In this document: positions 54,072 to 62,774 of the stretch, in pieces
How the letters are laid out: every line of letters starts with the position of its first letter
How positions within the stretch are numbered: position 1 is the first letter of the stretch
Origin: DATAXI01 sp963756185
GTDB taxonomy: Bacteria; Verrucomicrobiota; Verrucomicrobiia; Chthoniobacterales; Chthoniobacteraceae
NCBI GenBank assembly: GCA_963756185.1
Contig: CAVWMS010000002.1
Location: 744,001 to 808,000, forward strand
Reading direction: 5' to 3'
DNA: 64,000 bases
Position numbers and translations under genes: made by a program
Notes under the pieces: model-generated
The model's input: only the letters and a program-made list of their open reading frames with translations
What the model was told of the DNA's origin: nothing
Database searches by the model: none

Positions 54072-54166
54072 GCGGGAGATTGCTGAATTGGGCTGGAAGC
54101 CGGGGCCGGTGTTCAAGGAGGTGCTGGACGCGGTGCAAACGCGGCAGCTCGAGGGGACGCTAAAAA
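53905..54166 (+). repeat. Direct duplication of the CCA-enzyme 3' end around a satellite
   Basis: About 76 bases at 53905-53980 recur at 54089-54165 with only a few changes. Both encode LGWKPGP-FKEVLDAVQTRQLEGTLK. Between them lies the GAAATTCG satellite (54013-54042). The second copy is in an open frame that leads into the exported protein gene, so that frame's N-terminus is a duplicate scrap. Confidence 0.85.
54013..54042. repeat. GAAATTCG satellite inside the duplicated CCA-enzyme end
   Basis: The 8-mer GAAATTCG occurs several times head to tail. Related blocks are at 39570, 51508-51560 and, inverted, 51868-51896. It is coding for NSKFEIRNSK at the end of the sequenced CCA-enzyme frame. 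Confidence 0.8.
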
Positions 54167-54234
54167 GGCTTGTGAAACCGTGGAGGACGGAGATGATGGC
54201 AGGGAAGCTGTGCGGGTTGTGGGCAAAGAGTCCT

Positions 54235-56376
54235 ATGAAAGAGCGGGTAAATATTGCGAGTCGAGCGATCCTGTTTTCCGTTTCGCTCGTTGCCGCAATT
54301 GTCGGTGCGGAAACGGGGGCACGGGCGGCTGAGCTGACCAGCCTGCCGGTCTATGAGGTCGTAAAGGCAGGTCCAACAGACTCAGAGGTTAAGGCGCTGA
54401 CCAAAGAGTTTAGAATTCCCGAAAAGAGGCTGGTGAATACCGGAGGGGTGCTTTCCTATGTGGATAGCGGGAAATACCTTGCGGTGCCGACCGTTCCGGT
54501 GACGGATAAAACGTTGGTGCTGATGTTGCGCAAGGGGACGAGGAACAAGGCTCCGGAGATACCGATCAAGGTCACGGCGTTCGACCCGGCTGCCGTGAGC
54601 GATATAGCGGTCCTGGATTCGACGACCGCCCTGGCAACGACCACGCAGGGGCTGGCGGCGGTGGGATTGACGCCTCAATTCGGGACGGCGGAGGTCACGA
54701 ATGACATGCTCGTGATTTATACAAGCAACGGCCAGGCGGGATGGAATTCGCAATCCACGAAACTGGACACGACGGTGCGATACGGCTTTAGCGAAACGAA
54801 CGGGTATCCGGTAGAGGGCCCGGGGGAGCGGGTGCAGTTGACTTATGACGCCGCGGGGGATGTGACGCGGCTGCACTTTGCGGCGGGCGTGTTGGAGCAA
54901 AGCTCGACGACGGTTGTCATTATCTCGGGAACGACGGCTATCCAACACATCGCCAGCTTGCTGCCGGCGGGCACGACGATAACCGACCTGCACGTGGTGT
55001 ACTGGGCTCCGGCGGTGCCGCACTGGCTGGGCCGTCCGAAGAACGACCATCCGAGGATTATCCTGCCGTGGTATTCCTGCAAGGCTACCGTGCCGAGATA
55101 CGCCCCGGGGAGCAATTCCGCCACGGAGGTGGCAACAAAGGTGCGGATGATCCCGGCGACTGACGATGCAAGATTCGTCCCGGCGGTAATGCTCACGGCC
55201 TGGACCAAGGGCCCGGATGTGCTCGGGCATGTGAGCGTGACGGGCGGAAGGCCGCCTTACATCTACGTGTGGGGCGGATCGAACCCAAACGCATCGCACG
55301 ACACAGGCGATATGACCATATACAGGCCGGTGACGCGATTGACGGAAGAGCTGGTGCAGATGTACGGCTTTTCCTTGCAGAGGAACGAGGTGGTGACGGT
55401 AACGGTGATCGATGCGAATGGAATCGCCGTGAGCGCGGAGGTAACGGTGCCCGTGGTTCTGGTGACGAATAACGCGAAGAACCACAAGAAGGTGCCCGGA
55501 CCGAGTTACGGTTGCGAAAGCCCGGCCGATCCCGGTGAATGGACATCGGACCGTGTGGGGTGGCAAAAGGGGATGGGCGTCCCGGGGTCCGGCGCGGGGG
55601 TGCAGAGGTATTGCTGGGAGGGGGATTCGGCGTGGCCGGGGGATTTCATCGAACCTGCCAAGCCGGGGACATTGGTTTCAATGCCGTGGATATATGGCGA
55701 TGCCGATTATTCAAACTGGGGCGTGAACACGGCGGACATTGTGCTGAACAATGACGATGGATCGGCGGACGGCTATACCGAGATGCAACCCAGCGCCCCA
55801 CTGGCCGATTATCCGACCTCCGACTTGTGGGCTCCTTTCTATTACCCGACGTATACGGTTGACGACAACCAGAATGGCTTTGGCTCTCCCGCGACCTTTA
55901 ATGTGAACTATGACGGCTCCTGGGGCCCCGAAGGTCCCAACGATACACTCAATTGGTTGCTTCAGGATTGTTGCGATACGCTGGATACGGCGGATTCCGG
56001 CGGATTAAACGTCGCGCAACGTTGGGGTCCGGCGTTCAACGGGCTACACATCATGACAGGGTTCGATTCAGCGGGAACACCGGACGGCACGGGCGACTTC
56101 GAATACGACTTTGCGGCCAATATACTTGGGCTGGGGGGCGCAACTCCGGAGACGATTGTTCAGTCGTGGTTCGATGCGGCCGAAGCCACGGACTTCGGAA
56201 CGGCGGCGGCGATGGGGCCGCTGCTCGAGACTGGCGGGCTCGAAGTTGGCAGCGACTCCGCCGATTTCTATTGGCACAAGGGCACAGTGGGCCCGACAAT
56301 CGTGCCGTCGGATTATCCGGCTTCGGAAATCGGGTGGTGGTACATTTACGGGTCAACTTCGGTCGTATTGCCCTGA
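54235..56376 (+). CDS. Large exported protein, DUF6345-like C-terminal domain
   Basis: 713 aa from MKERVNIASRAILFSVSLVAAIVGAETGARA, a signal peptide; the upstream open frame is only the duplicated CCA-enzyme scrap. Residues 60-450 are beta-rich without a family I know. The last 200 or so residues (YCWEGDSAWPGDFIEP, VDDNQNGFGSPATFNVNYDGSWG, NGLHIMTGFDSAGTPDGTGDFEYDFAANIL, IVQSWFDAAEA) resemble the DUF6345 group of secreted or enzyme-like domains. Cysteines suggest an extracytoplasmic location. Function is unknown; the DUF match is from memory. Confidence 0.65.
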   Translation: MKERVNIASRAILFSVSLVAAIVGAETGARAAELTSLPVYEVVKAGPTDSEVKALTKEFRIPEKRLVNTGGVLSYVDSGKYLAVPTVPVTDKTLVLMLRKGTRNKAPEIPIKVTAFDPAAVSDIAVLDSTTALATTTQGLAAVGLTPQFGTAEVTNDMLVIYTSNGQAGWNSQSTKLDTTVRYGFSETNGYPVEGPGERVQLTYDAAGDVTRLHFAAGVLEQSSTTVVIISGTTAIQHIASLLPAGTTITDLHVVYWAPAVPHWLGRPKNDHPRIILPWYSCKATVPRYAPGSNSATEVATKVRMIPATDDARFVPAVMLTAWTKGPDVLGHVSVTGGRPPYIYVWGGSNPNASHDTGDMTIYRPVTRLTEELVQMYGFSLQRNEVVTVTVIDANGIAVSAEVTVPVVLVTNNAKNHKKVPGPSYGCESPADPGEWTSDRVGWQKGMGVPGSGAGVQRYCWEGDSAWPGDFIEPAKPGTLVSMPWIYGDADYSNWGVNTADIVLNNDDGSADGYTEMQPSAPLADYPTSDLWAPFYYPTYTVDDNQNGFGSPATFNVNYDGSWGPEGPNDTLNWLLQDCCDTLDTADSGGLNVAQRWGPAFNGLHIMTGFDSAGTPDGTGDFEYDFAANILGLGGATPETIVQSWFDAAEATDFGTAAAMGPLLETGGLEVGSDSADFYWHKGTVGPTIVPSDYPASEIGWWYIYGSTSVVLP

Positions 56377-56517
56377 AGGAGGAATCAAGCCGAAGGGCTG
56401 TTGAAATGACACGCGGCACAAATGCGTTGCCAGCATATTTTGGCCAGGGTCAGCGAGGCCCCGCGAACCCCTGTTTTTGATTTCGAATTTTGCCCCCTGT
56501 GCTACGGTGGCTTGCCC

Positions 56518-57627
56518 ATGATAGAGCACACCGACCCGGTCAATGCCCGGATTCTTGCCATTTCGGAAGATAAGATTCAGGGGTTTGTCCGGGAGCCGTT
56601 TGCGGAGATTGCGGAGCGGTCGGGGGTGGCGCTGGAGAGGGTGATCGAGCGGATTCGCGTGATGCTGGCGGCGGGGACGATCCGGCGGGTGCGCCAGACG
56701 CTGATCGCCACGAACCTGGCCCAGGGCGCGCTGGTCGCGTGGAAGGCGCCGGAGGAGAATTTGACGGAGGCTTTCGAGACGATGTTCCGCGAGGACCCGT
56801 TTTCCGGGCATGTGGTCATCCGGTCGACGGATGGGGCGACGCCGGGGTCGGACTACCGGCTTTGGACGACGGTCAAGGCGCCGGCGGGATTTTCCATCGA
56901 GGAGCATTGCAGGTTGCTGGCGGGGCGGGTGGGGGCGGAGCGTTTCCGAGTGATGCCGGCGCGGGGCATTTTCACCTTGGGCGTGGGCCATGTGAGGCGG
57001 AAGACGATCGAGCCGGGGGATAAATCGGAGGAGCCGGCGACGATGTTGCCGACGGGGGTGGTGAAACTGAACGACCTGGAATGGCGGGTCCTGCTGGCGC
57101 TGAAGCGGGAGTTTGCGGTCGATGAAATCACGTCCTCGCCATGGGAGACGCGTGCGAAGGAGGCGGGGGTGCCGCTCGAGACGTTTTATGAGATTGCGGA
57201 ATCGCTCAACGCGCGCAAGGTGATTGGCCGGTTCTCGACGTTCCTCGAGCATGTGAAACCGTCAGCGGGCGGCGTGCGGGTGACGCGATTCAACGGACTG
57301 TTTCATTGGGCGGTGCCGGCGGGAATGGAATTGCGCGCGGGCGGGGAAGTGGGGCGCCATCACATCCTGACGCATTGTTACTGGCGGGAAGCGGGGCCGG
57401 AATTCCGCAACGTGAATATCATGGCGGTGGCGCACGGGACGGAGAAGGAGCTGGTGCTGGAGCACAAGGCGGCGATCGACAGGCATCTCGAGTCGTGCGG
57501 AATCCCGGTGAGTTATACGAATGTGTTTTGGGGCGGCCGCAGTGAGATCAAGCCGTCGGAGATTTCGCCGGTGATTTACAGAGAGTGGCTGGAGAAGTTT
57601 CAGCCGAGGCAGAGCGTGGGGCGGTGA
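56518..57627 (+). CDS. Double Lrp/AsnC-like (siroheme-decarboxylase-type) protein
   Basis: 369 aa from the Met at 56518. It has two tandem winged-helix plus ligand-domain-like halves: IAERSGVALERVIERIRVMLAAGTIRRVRQTL, then EFAVDEITSSPWETRAKEAGVPLETFYEIAESLNARKVIGRFSTFL. Between and after them are DYRLWTTVKAPAGFS and HILTHCYWREAGPEFRNVNIMAVAHG. This resembles the AhbA/AhbB (NirDL/GH) siroheme decarboxylase and Lrp families, which share a fold. An enzyme or a regulator are both possible; nearby genes give no clue. Confidence 0.7.
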   Translation: MIEHTDPVNARILAISEDKIQGFVREPFAEIAERSGVALERVIERIRVMLAAGTIRRVRQTLIATNLAQGALVAWKAPEENLTEAFETMFREDPFSGHVVIRSTDGATPGSDYRLWTTVKAPAGFSIEEHCRLLAGRVGAERFRVMPARGIFTLGVGHVRRKTIEPGDKSEEPATMLPTGVVKLNDLEWRVLLALKREFAVDEITSSPWETRAKEAGVPLETFYEIAESLNARKVIGRFSTFLEHVKPSAGGVRVTRFNGLFHWAVPAGMELRAGGEVGRHHILTHCYWREAGPEFRNVNIMAVAHGTEKELVLEHKAAIDRHLESCGIPVSYTNVFWGGRSEIKPSEISPVIYREWLEKFQPRQSVGR

Positions 57628-57852
57628 GTTTTTATCCGCGGATTTTTATCCGCAGATTAACGCCACGCCCGCAACGCCTGAGCGTAGCGATGGGGGCAGG
57701 CCGATTGGCGCAGATTATCGAGAAACAGTGTAGCCGTGGATTGCGGGAGGCGACGGCGGGTTCATGTGAAAGTTAAAGAGTAAGTGCAAGTACACGCTGG
57801 CGCGCGGGTGAGGCGCCAGCGGCTACACTTCAACTTGAAACTCCCTGCGGAT
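57628..57852. other. Gene-free spacer with 98-bp repeat copy 1
   Basis: Between two convergent genes. It contains GTGTAGCCG/CGGCTACAC arms around repeat copy 1 and a CTGGCGC/GCGCCAG hairpin that may end both transcripts. Short tandem-like TTTTATCCGCGGA/TTTTATCCGCAGA units lie at 57631-57657. Confidence 0.55.
57737..57834. repeat. 98-bp dispersed repeat, copy 1
   Basis: Matches 62670-62769 with about 8 differences. Features are TTCATGTGAAAGTTAA, AAGTACACGCTGGCGC and the CTGGCGC/GCGCCAG hairpin; the outer arms GTGTAGCCG/CGGCTACAC bound it. Not coding. It is likely a dispersed intergenic element. Confidence 0.75.
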
Positions 57853-58542
57853 TCACTTGTCGATTTCGAGGTAGGTGATCGATTCGGGATTGTTGGGGTG
57901 GAGGGTTTCGATGCGCATTTTTTTCATCATCCAGCCGCCTTGAGGATCGCGCTGGCCGCTGACGACTTTGAAGCGTTTTACCAGGTTGCCCGCGGCGTCG
58001 TAGCCTTCGCCTTCGAGGAAATCGCCGGTGCGCTTGCTGACCCAGAGAATGACGGAGGCGTAGGCGGATGGCTCGCGGCCGGGGGCGAGGCTGAGTTTCC
58101 AGCAGTTGAGGGTATCGACCGTGTCCGAACCGATGATTTTTGCATCGGGCCAGTAGAGAAAACTGAGGGAAATATCCTCGTAGGTGATGTCGGTGCCCTC
58201 GACCGGCTTGTCGTAACGGGCGGGCGAGATTTTTTCCATGTCGCCATGGGCGGCATCGAGCAATTGCGAGCCGTTCTCGCCGAGCCGGAGGATGATCGAT
58301 TGATCCTGGAAATCGTAACGGATGGTGTCGCCGGCGAGGATGAGGGTGAAGGGGATGACCTGGCCGGAGGATTGGACGCGCAGGTGGCCCGCGAGGGTGC
58401 GCTGCTGGCCCGTCTGAGCCATGCGGGCGTCCTTGAGGATGCTCTGGGCGTCGGGGTCGGCGCGGAGGGTGCAAACGCCCGCGAGCAACACGAGGGAGGC
58501 GGCCAGGAGGCGGCGCAAAGGCTTTACTTGTGAGGTCATCAT
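57853..58542 (-). CDS. Outer-membrane lipoprotein-sorting-protein-like (LolA-fold) exported protein
   Basis: 229 aa. Signal peptide MMTSQVKPLRRLLAASLVLLAGVCTLRA, then a single beta-rich domain (SGQVIPFTLILAGDTIRYDFQDQSIILRLGE, ISLSFLYWPDAKIIGSDTVDTLNCWKLSLAP, VILWVSKRTGDFLEGEGYDAAGNLVKRFKVVS) with the LolA/LolB-like outer-membrane-lipoprotein-sorting pattern. It is probably a periplasmic lipid or lipoprotein carrier. It is divergent from the PAP2 gene, with only 17 bases between starts. Confidence 0.75.
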   Translation of the reverse strand: MMTSQVKPLRRLLAASLVLLAGVCTLRADPDAQSILKDARMAQTGQQRTLAGHLRVQSSGQVIPFTLILAGDTIRYDFQDQSIILRLGENGSQLLDAAHGDMEKISPARYDKPVEGTDITYEDISLSFLYWPDAKIIGSDTVDTLNCWKLSLAPGREPSAYASVILWVSKRTGDFLEGEGYDAAGNLVKRFKVVSGQRDPQGGWMMKKMRIETLHPNNPESITYLEIDK

Positions 58543-58559
58543 TTTAGGTTTCTGGGCAG

Positions 58560-59262
58560 ATGGAGGAGAAAGTTCTTACCTTAATCAACCGAGATTGGAC
58601 CAGCCCGTCGATGGATGGATTGATGGCGGTGATGTCCTCGATCAATTTCTGGGCGATCCCGCTGCTGATCCTGGTGGCGGCAATTGCCATCTGGGGCGGT
58701 TTCCGGGCGCGGGCGATGCTGGTGGTGCTGGCGTTGACGGTGCTGATCTCCGATTCGGGCGTGGGCAACGGCCTGAAGCACCTGATCCGGCGTCCGCGCC
58801 CGAACGAAGTGGTGGCGGGGGTGCGCATCGTCTCGCTGAATCTCCACCATCCCCTGCCGCGCCTGATCGCGATGTTTACCACACCGCACAAGGAAATCGG
58901 GGCGGAAAAGGCGGGCGAGACGGGGTGGATTCGGATCGCGCTGTCGCGGCCCGGACCCGGACCACGCGGAGGGGCGGTCGTTCCCGTCGGATCATACGCT
59001 GAATAATTTTTGCGCGGCGATGGTGCTGGCGTTTTTCTACCGGAGATTTGGCTGGCTCTATTTCATCCCGGCCGCGCTGGTGGGCTACTCGCGTATCTAC
59101 GTGGGCTCGCATTGGCCGAGCGACGTGGTGATTTCGATGGTCATGGCGCTGGGGCTGTCGCTGCTGCTGCTGGCGTTTTACGAATGGCTGTGGCGGAAGG
59201 TGGGCCCGCGCCTGATGCCGCGCATCTTCGAGCGCCATCCCAGCCTTTGGGAGCCGGCATGA
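58560..59262 (+). CDS. PAP2-family membrane phosphatase, one frame break
   Basis: About 234 aa after removing one extra C near 58951 (natural text RPDPDHAEGRSFPSDHTLN). The phosphatase signature is complete over both frames: KHLIRRPRP, SFPSDH and SRIYVGSHWPSD, with several hydrophobic helices. Such enzymes dephosphorylate undecaprenyl-PP or lipid phosphates at the membrane. The last codons overlap the glycosyltransferase start (ATGA). As sequenced the first frame stops at 59006. Confidence 0.85.
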
Positions 59263-60839
59263 AACCGCGCCACTGGCTCTTCCTTTTCCTGGGGGTGCTG
59301 ACGGTGTTGCGGTTTGCGCTCGCGGCGAGTTACGAGCTTTCGCCGGACGAGTGCTATTACTATATGTGGTCGCAGCATCCGGCGCTGAGCTATTACTCGA
59401 AGGGACCCGGCGTCGCGATGGCGATCCTGGCGAGCACGAAGCTTTTCGGGGCGAGTTCGTTCGGGGTGCGATTTTTCTCGCCGCTGCTGGCGCTGGGGAC
59501 GTCGCTGATCGTGTTTTTTTTCGCGCGGCGTGTTTACAACGAGCGTGTGGGGATCTGGTCGGTGCTGCTGCTCAACACGATCCCGATCTTCAACGTCGGG
59601 TCGATCGTGATGACGATCGACCCGCTCTCGATTTTTCTTTGGGCGGCGTCGGTGTACACGTTCTGGCTGGCGCTGGAAAAAAGCCCGGCGTTCACGTGGT
59701 GGTGGCCGTTCACGGGGCTGCTGATCGGGCTCGGGTTCCTGGCGAAATACACGAACGCGATGGAGTTGCTCTCGATCATCTTGTTGCTGGGGCTGACGCG
59801 GCGGTATCGGCGGGACCTGCTCGGAGCGGGGTTTTGGTCGATGCTCGTCATGGCGCTCGGTTGCACGGTCCCGGTATTTGTGTGGAATGAATCGCACGCG
59901 TGGATCACGCTGGTGCATCTGTCCGAGCGGGGGGATTTGAACACCGGGTTTGCGCTGCATCCGATGGCATTTTTGCAATTCCTGGGCGGGCATTGCACGG
60001 TGTATTCGCCGCTGATTTTCATCGGGCTGCTGGAGCCTTTGGTGGGCGGGGCAGCGGGCGCGGGTGCAATTCAAGCCGCGCTTCCTGGGCGCCTTTGCCG
60101 TGCCGCTGCTGGCGATGTACGCGGCGCTGGCGTTGAAAAGCCACGGGGAACCGAACTGGACGGCGCCGGCGTTCATCACGCTGGGGATTGCCGGCACGGC
60201 GCTCTGGCTGGAACGGTGCGAGGAAAGCGTGTTCGCCCGGCGGTTTGCCGTCTGCTCGCTGCTGTTGGCGCTGGTGATGACGGCCTTCACGCTCAATACG
60301 GACATCCTGCGCGCGGCGGGGATTTCGTTTCCGTATGCATCGGATCCCAGCAGCCGGCTTCGAGGCTGGCGCACGGGCGCGGAGGCGGTGCAGAAATTTC
60401 GGGACGAATTCGAGCAGCAGACCGGCAAGCCGGTGTTTCTGATCGGCAACTCATACCAGACGGCGTCGACGCTTTCGGTTTACATGAGCGATCACCGGGT
60501 CGAAGCCCCGGGCATCCGCCGGTTTACATCCCGGAATCGCAGAACATCGAAAACGAGTTTTCGTTCTGGCCGCGGTACGATGAATTTGAAGCGCCGACGC
60601 CCGGGGCGGCGCCGCAGGACCCGTATTACACGGAGGAGGGAGTGAACTTGTTCGAGGGGAGAAACGCGCTGTTCGTCACGGACGAAGCGCGCACCGGCAG
60701 CGAGCGTCCGCCGAGCGCGATCGAGCGGGGCTTCGATCACTACGAGCTGGTGCGGCTGTTCCGCATTGTGCGCCGGGGGCAGCCGCTGCGAGAATTGCGG
60801 GTGTTCGCCTGCTACAACTACAAACCGCTCTCGCTGTAA
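59259..60839 (+). CDS. GT39/ArnT-type polytopic glycosyltransferase, two frame breaks
   Basis: About 527 aa. The start MKPRHWLFLFLGVLTVLRFALAASYELSPDECYYYMWSQHP has the acidic loop (Asp-Glu) of GT39 enzymes, which use lipid-linked sugar donors. Multiple membrane helices follow. Near 60033 the natural text continues LWSLWWAGQRARVQFKPRFLG (two bases missing), and near 60508 as APGHPPVYIPESQNIENEF (one base missing). The periplasmic C-terminus ends ACYNYKPLSL. It is followed by a GT2 gene, the usual donor-synthase/transferase pairing. Confidence 0.85.
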   Translation: MKPRHWLFLFLGVLTVLRFALAASYELSPDECYYYMWSQHPALSYYSKGPGVAMAILASTKLFGASSFGVRFFSPLLALGTSLIVFFFARRVYNERVGIWSVLLLNTIPIFNVGSIVMTIDPLSIFLWAASVYTFWLALEKSPAFTWWWPFTGLLIGLGFLAKYTNAMELLSIILLLGLTRRYRRDLLGAGFWSMLVMALGCTVPVFVWNESHAWITLVHLSERGDLNTGFALHPMAFLQFLGGHCTVYSPLIFIGLLEPLVGGAAGAGAIQAALPGRLCRAAAGDVRGAGVEKPRGTELDGAGVHHAGDCRHGALAGTVRGKRVRPAVCRLLAAVGAGDDGLHAQYGHPARGGDFVSVCIGSQQPASRLAHGRGGGAEISGRIRAADRQAGVSDRQLIPDGVDAFGLHERSPGRSPGHPPVYIPESQNIENEFSFWPRYDEFEAPTPGAAPQDPYYTEEGVNLFEGRNALFVTDEARTGSERPPSAIERGFDHYELVRLFRIVRRGQPLRELRVFACYNYKPLSL

Positions 60840-60864
60840 ACGCCGCCGTATTCTTACGCCCCGC

Positions 60865-61572
60865 ATGATTTCCGTCGTCATCCCCCTTTACAACGAAGAG
60901 GAGAATATCGCCGATCTCCAGGCGGAGCTGGCGGCGGCGCTCGAGGGGATCGAGCACGAGGTGGTGTTCGTCGACGATGGGTCGAAGGATCGGACGCTCG
61001 AGCGCATCCGGCGCGGGCCGGGGACGCGGATCATCGTGTTTGCGAAGAACACGGGCCAGAGCGCGGCGATGTATGCCGGCGTGCACGCGGCGCGCGGGGA
61101 GGTGATCGTGCTGCTGGACGGCGATTTGCAGAACGACCCGAAGGATATTCCGCGGCTCCTGGCGGAGATCGAGAAAGGGGCCGACCTGGTGTGCGGCTAC
61201 CGCGCGAAACGGCGGGACAACCTGGCGAAGAAAATATCGAGCCGGGTGGCCAACACGATCCGGAGCCGATTCACGAAGGACGGAGTGCGCGACACGGGTT
61301 GCACGCTCAAGGCGATGCGGCGCGAGTGCCGCGAGGCGCTGGTGCCGTTTCGCGGGATGCACCGGTTCATCCCCGCGCTGGTAAAGGGGATGGGCTACAA
61401 GCTGACGGAAATTCCGGTCAACCATCGCCCGCGCGTGCACGGGGAAAGCAAATACAAATTCGGCAGCCGGGTAATCAAGGCGACGGAGGACATGTTTGCG
61501 GTGCGCTGGCTGTTGAGCCGGCAATTGAAATACGAGGCGAGGGAAGAGGAGCCCGGAGGACCTGTCGAGTGA
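60865..61572 (+). CDS. GT2 glycosyltransferase (polyprenyl-phosphate sugar synthase-like)
   Basis: 235 aa from MISVVIPLYNEEENIADL; the longer frame upstream shadows the GT39 gene. GT-A fold motifs: VVFVDDGSKDRT, LLDGDLQNDP (DxD), then KDGVRDTGCTLKAMRRECREAL and HRPRVHGESKYKFGSRV, typical of dolichol/undecaprenyl-phosphate mannose or glucose synthases. No membrane helix is visible, as in the soluble DPM1 type. It probably makes the lipid-linked sugar used by the GT39 transferase just upstream. Confidence 0.9.
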   Translation: MISVVIPLYNEEENIADLQAELAAALEGIEHEVVFVDDGSKDRTLERIRRGPGTRIIVFAKNTGQSAAMYAGVHAARGEVIVLLDGDLQNDPKDIPRLLAEIEKGADLVCGYRAKRRDNLAKKISSRVANTIRSRFTKDGVRDTGCTLKAMRRECREALVPFRGMHRFIPALVKGMGYKLTEIPVNHRPRVHGESKYKFGSRVIKATEDMFAVRWLLSRQLKYEAREEEPGGPVE

Positions 61573-61636
61573 TTCGCGCTTTACGCTCCCGGAGACACTG
61601 CCTATAGGTCCGTTGTGACGCAGAGATCCCCTCATA

Positions 61637-62143
61637 ATGACTGCCACCAAAAAATCCCCAAAGAAGGCCGGGAAGCCCGACAAGGATTCCCGTTTCCACA
61701 GAGAGATGGCTGCCCGGTATTTCAACGAAACCTGGACGCTGCTCGAGAAACCCGACCGCACGCCGGATGAAGACGCGCGGATGATCCACCTGTCGCACGC
61801 GTCGCTGGCGCATTGGCTGCACGTGGGGACGGCGGAGAATTTTTCGGTCGGCGAATGGCAGGTGTCGCGGGTGCACGCGGCGCTGGGGCAATTCGGTTCG
61901 GCGCTCTACCATGGGCAGCGGGCGCTTGAGATCGCGGAGGAGGAGGCGCTGGGACCGTTCCTGGCCGCGAGCGCGAACGAGGCGATTGCGCGGGCGCTGG
62001 CGAGCAGGCACCCGGAAGCGGCCTCCGAGCACATCGCGCGGGCGAAGAAAATCGCGGCGAGGATTACCGATCCGGAGGAGAAGGAAATGATCGCGAAGGA
62101 TCTGGCGAGTATTTCGGTGCGGCGAAAGAGGGCGGGGAAGTAG
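61637..62143 (+). CDS. Hypothetical helical protein
   Basis: 168 aa, soluble, with a Lys-rich N-terminus (MTATKKSPKKAGKPDKDSR) and then helices resembling TPR-like pairs (ARMIHLSHASLAHWLHVGTAENFSVGEWQVSRVHAALGQFGSALYHGQRALEIAEEE, ANEAIARALASRHPEAASEHIARAKKIA). I recall no specific family. It stands 64 bases after the GT2 gene and is probably independent. Function unknown. Confidence 0.6.
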   Translation: MTATKKSPKKAGKPDKDSRFHREMAARYFNETWTLLEKPDRTPDEDARMIHLSHASLAHWLHVGTAENFSVGEWQVSRVHAALGQFGSALYHGQRALEIAEEEALGPFLAASANEAIARALASRHPEAASEHIARAKKIAARITDPEEKEMIAKDLASISVRRKRAGK

Positions 62144-62165
62144 AGGGATGCGGAAGAGACCAATG

Positions 62166-62642
62166 CTACGGCATGCCGGGGTATTTTACGGCTTGGGCGT
62201 CGTATAAGGCGCGCACGGATGGGCGGGAGAGAACGACCAGCGTGAAGACGCCGAGAACCGTTCCGAGCGGGAGGTGCAGGCAATTGATGGCACCGACCAC
62301 TGTGGAAAAAGTCCGATGCCGCCGCGCGCGGAGGTAGATGCCCGAAAGCAGGTTCAACACAGCGGAAGCGACGAACCAGAGCGCGAAGAACAAGTAGAAG
62401 AATTTGAAGATCGCGAAAAAATCGGGGGGATTAAACGGGGGCTGGGGGGAGTTTTGATTCTGGAGTTTGTCCCAAACGTGCCGATTCCCGAGCACCGAGT
62501 TCATCAAGGTGAAATGAAGAAAGACAAATAGAATGCCAACCAGTGCGAGGCCGGCGCCGATGAAATGGAAGATGGCGAGGAGATTGAGGTGGTCTTCGTC
62601 ATCTCGCGATTGCCATGAAAGCGGCGGGGGAGATTCGCTCAT
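62166..62642 (-). CDS. Hypothetical four-helix membrane protein
   Basis: 158 aa with hydrophobic stretches at about 21-48 (LLAIFHFIGAGLALVGILFVFLHFTL), 76-106 (FFAIFKFFYLFFALWFVASAVLNLLSGIYL) and 115-140 (FSTVVGAINCLHLPLGTVLGVFTLVVL). Charged ends are short. No family is assigned. It lies between a convergent hypothetical gene and the acnA/repeat region. Confidence 0.6.
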   Translation of the reverse strand: MSESPPPLSWQSRDDEDHLNLLAIFHFIGAGLALVGILFVFLHFTLMNSVLGNRHVWDKLQNQNSPQPPFNPPDFFAIFKFFYLFFALWFVASAVLNLLSGIYLRARRHRTFSTVVGAINCLHLPLGTVLGVFTLVVLSRPSVRALYDAQAVKYPGMP

Positions 62643-62669
62643 GTTCGGCAGCTTCCGTGGTGGCGGCCT

Positions 62670-62769
62670 TGGAATCCGGGAGGCAACGGCGGGTTCATGT
62701 GAAAGTTAAGGAGTAAGTGCAGGTACACGCTGGCGCGCGGGTGGGGCGCCAGGAGCTATACTTCGACTG
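62670..62769. repeat. 98-bp dispersed repeat, copy 2
   Basis: Second copy of the element at 57737, same orientation, between a membrane-protein gene and acnA. The CTGGCGC/GCGCCAG hairpin is kept; the flanking GTGTAGCCG arm of copy 1 is not kept on the left (GGCCTTGG instead). Confidence 0.75.
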
Positions 62770-62774
62770 GAAGG

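Noticed and set aside
54049..54234. Upstream start of the large exported protein at 54049
   Set aside because: This extension is the duplicated CCA-enzyme tail and would place a normal signal peptide in the middle of the chain.
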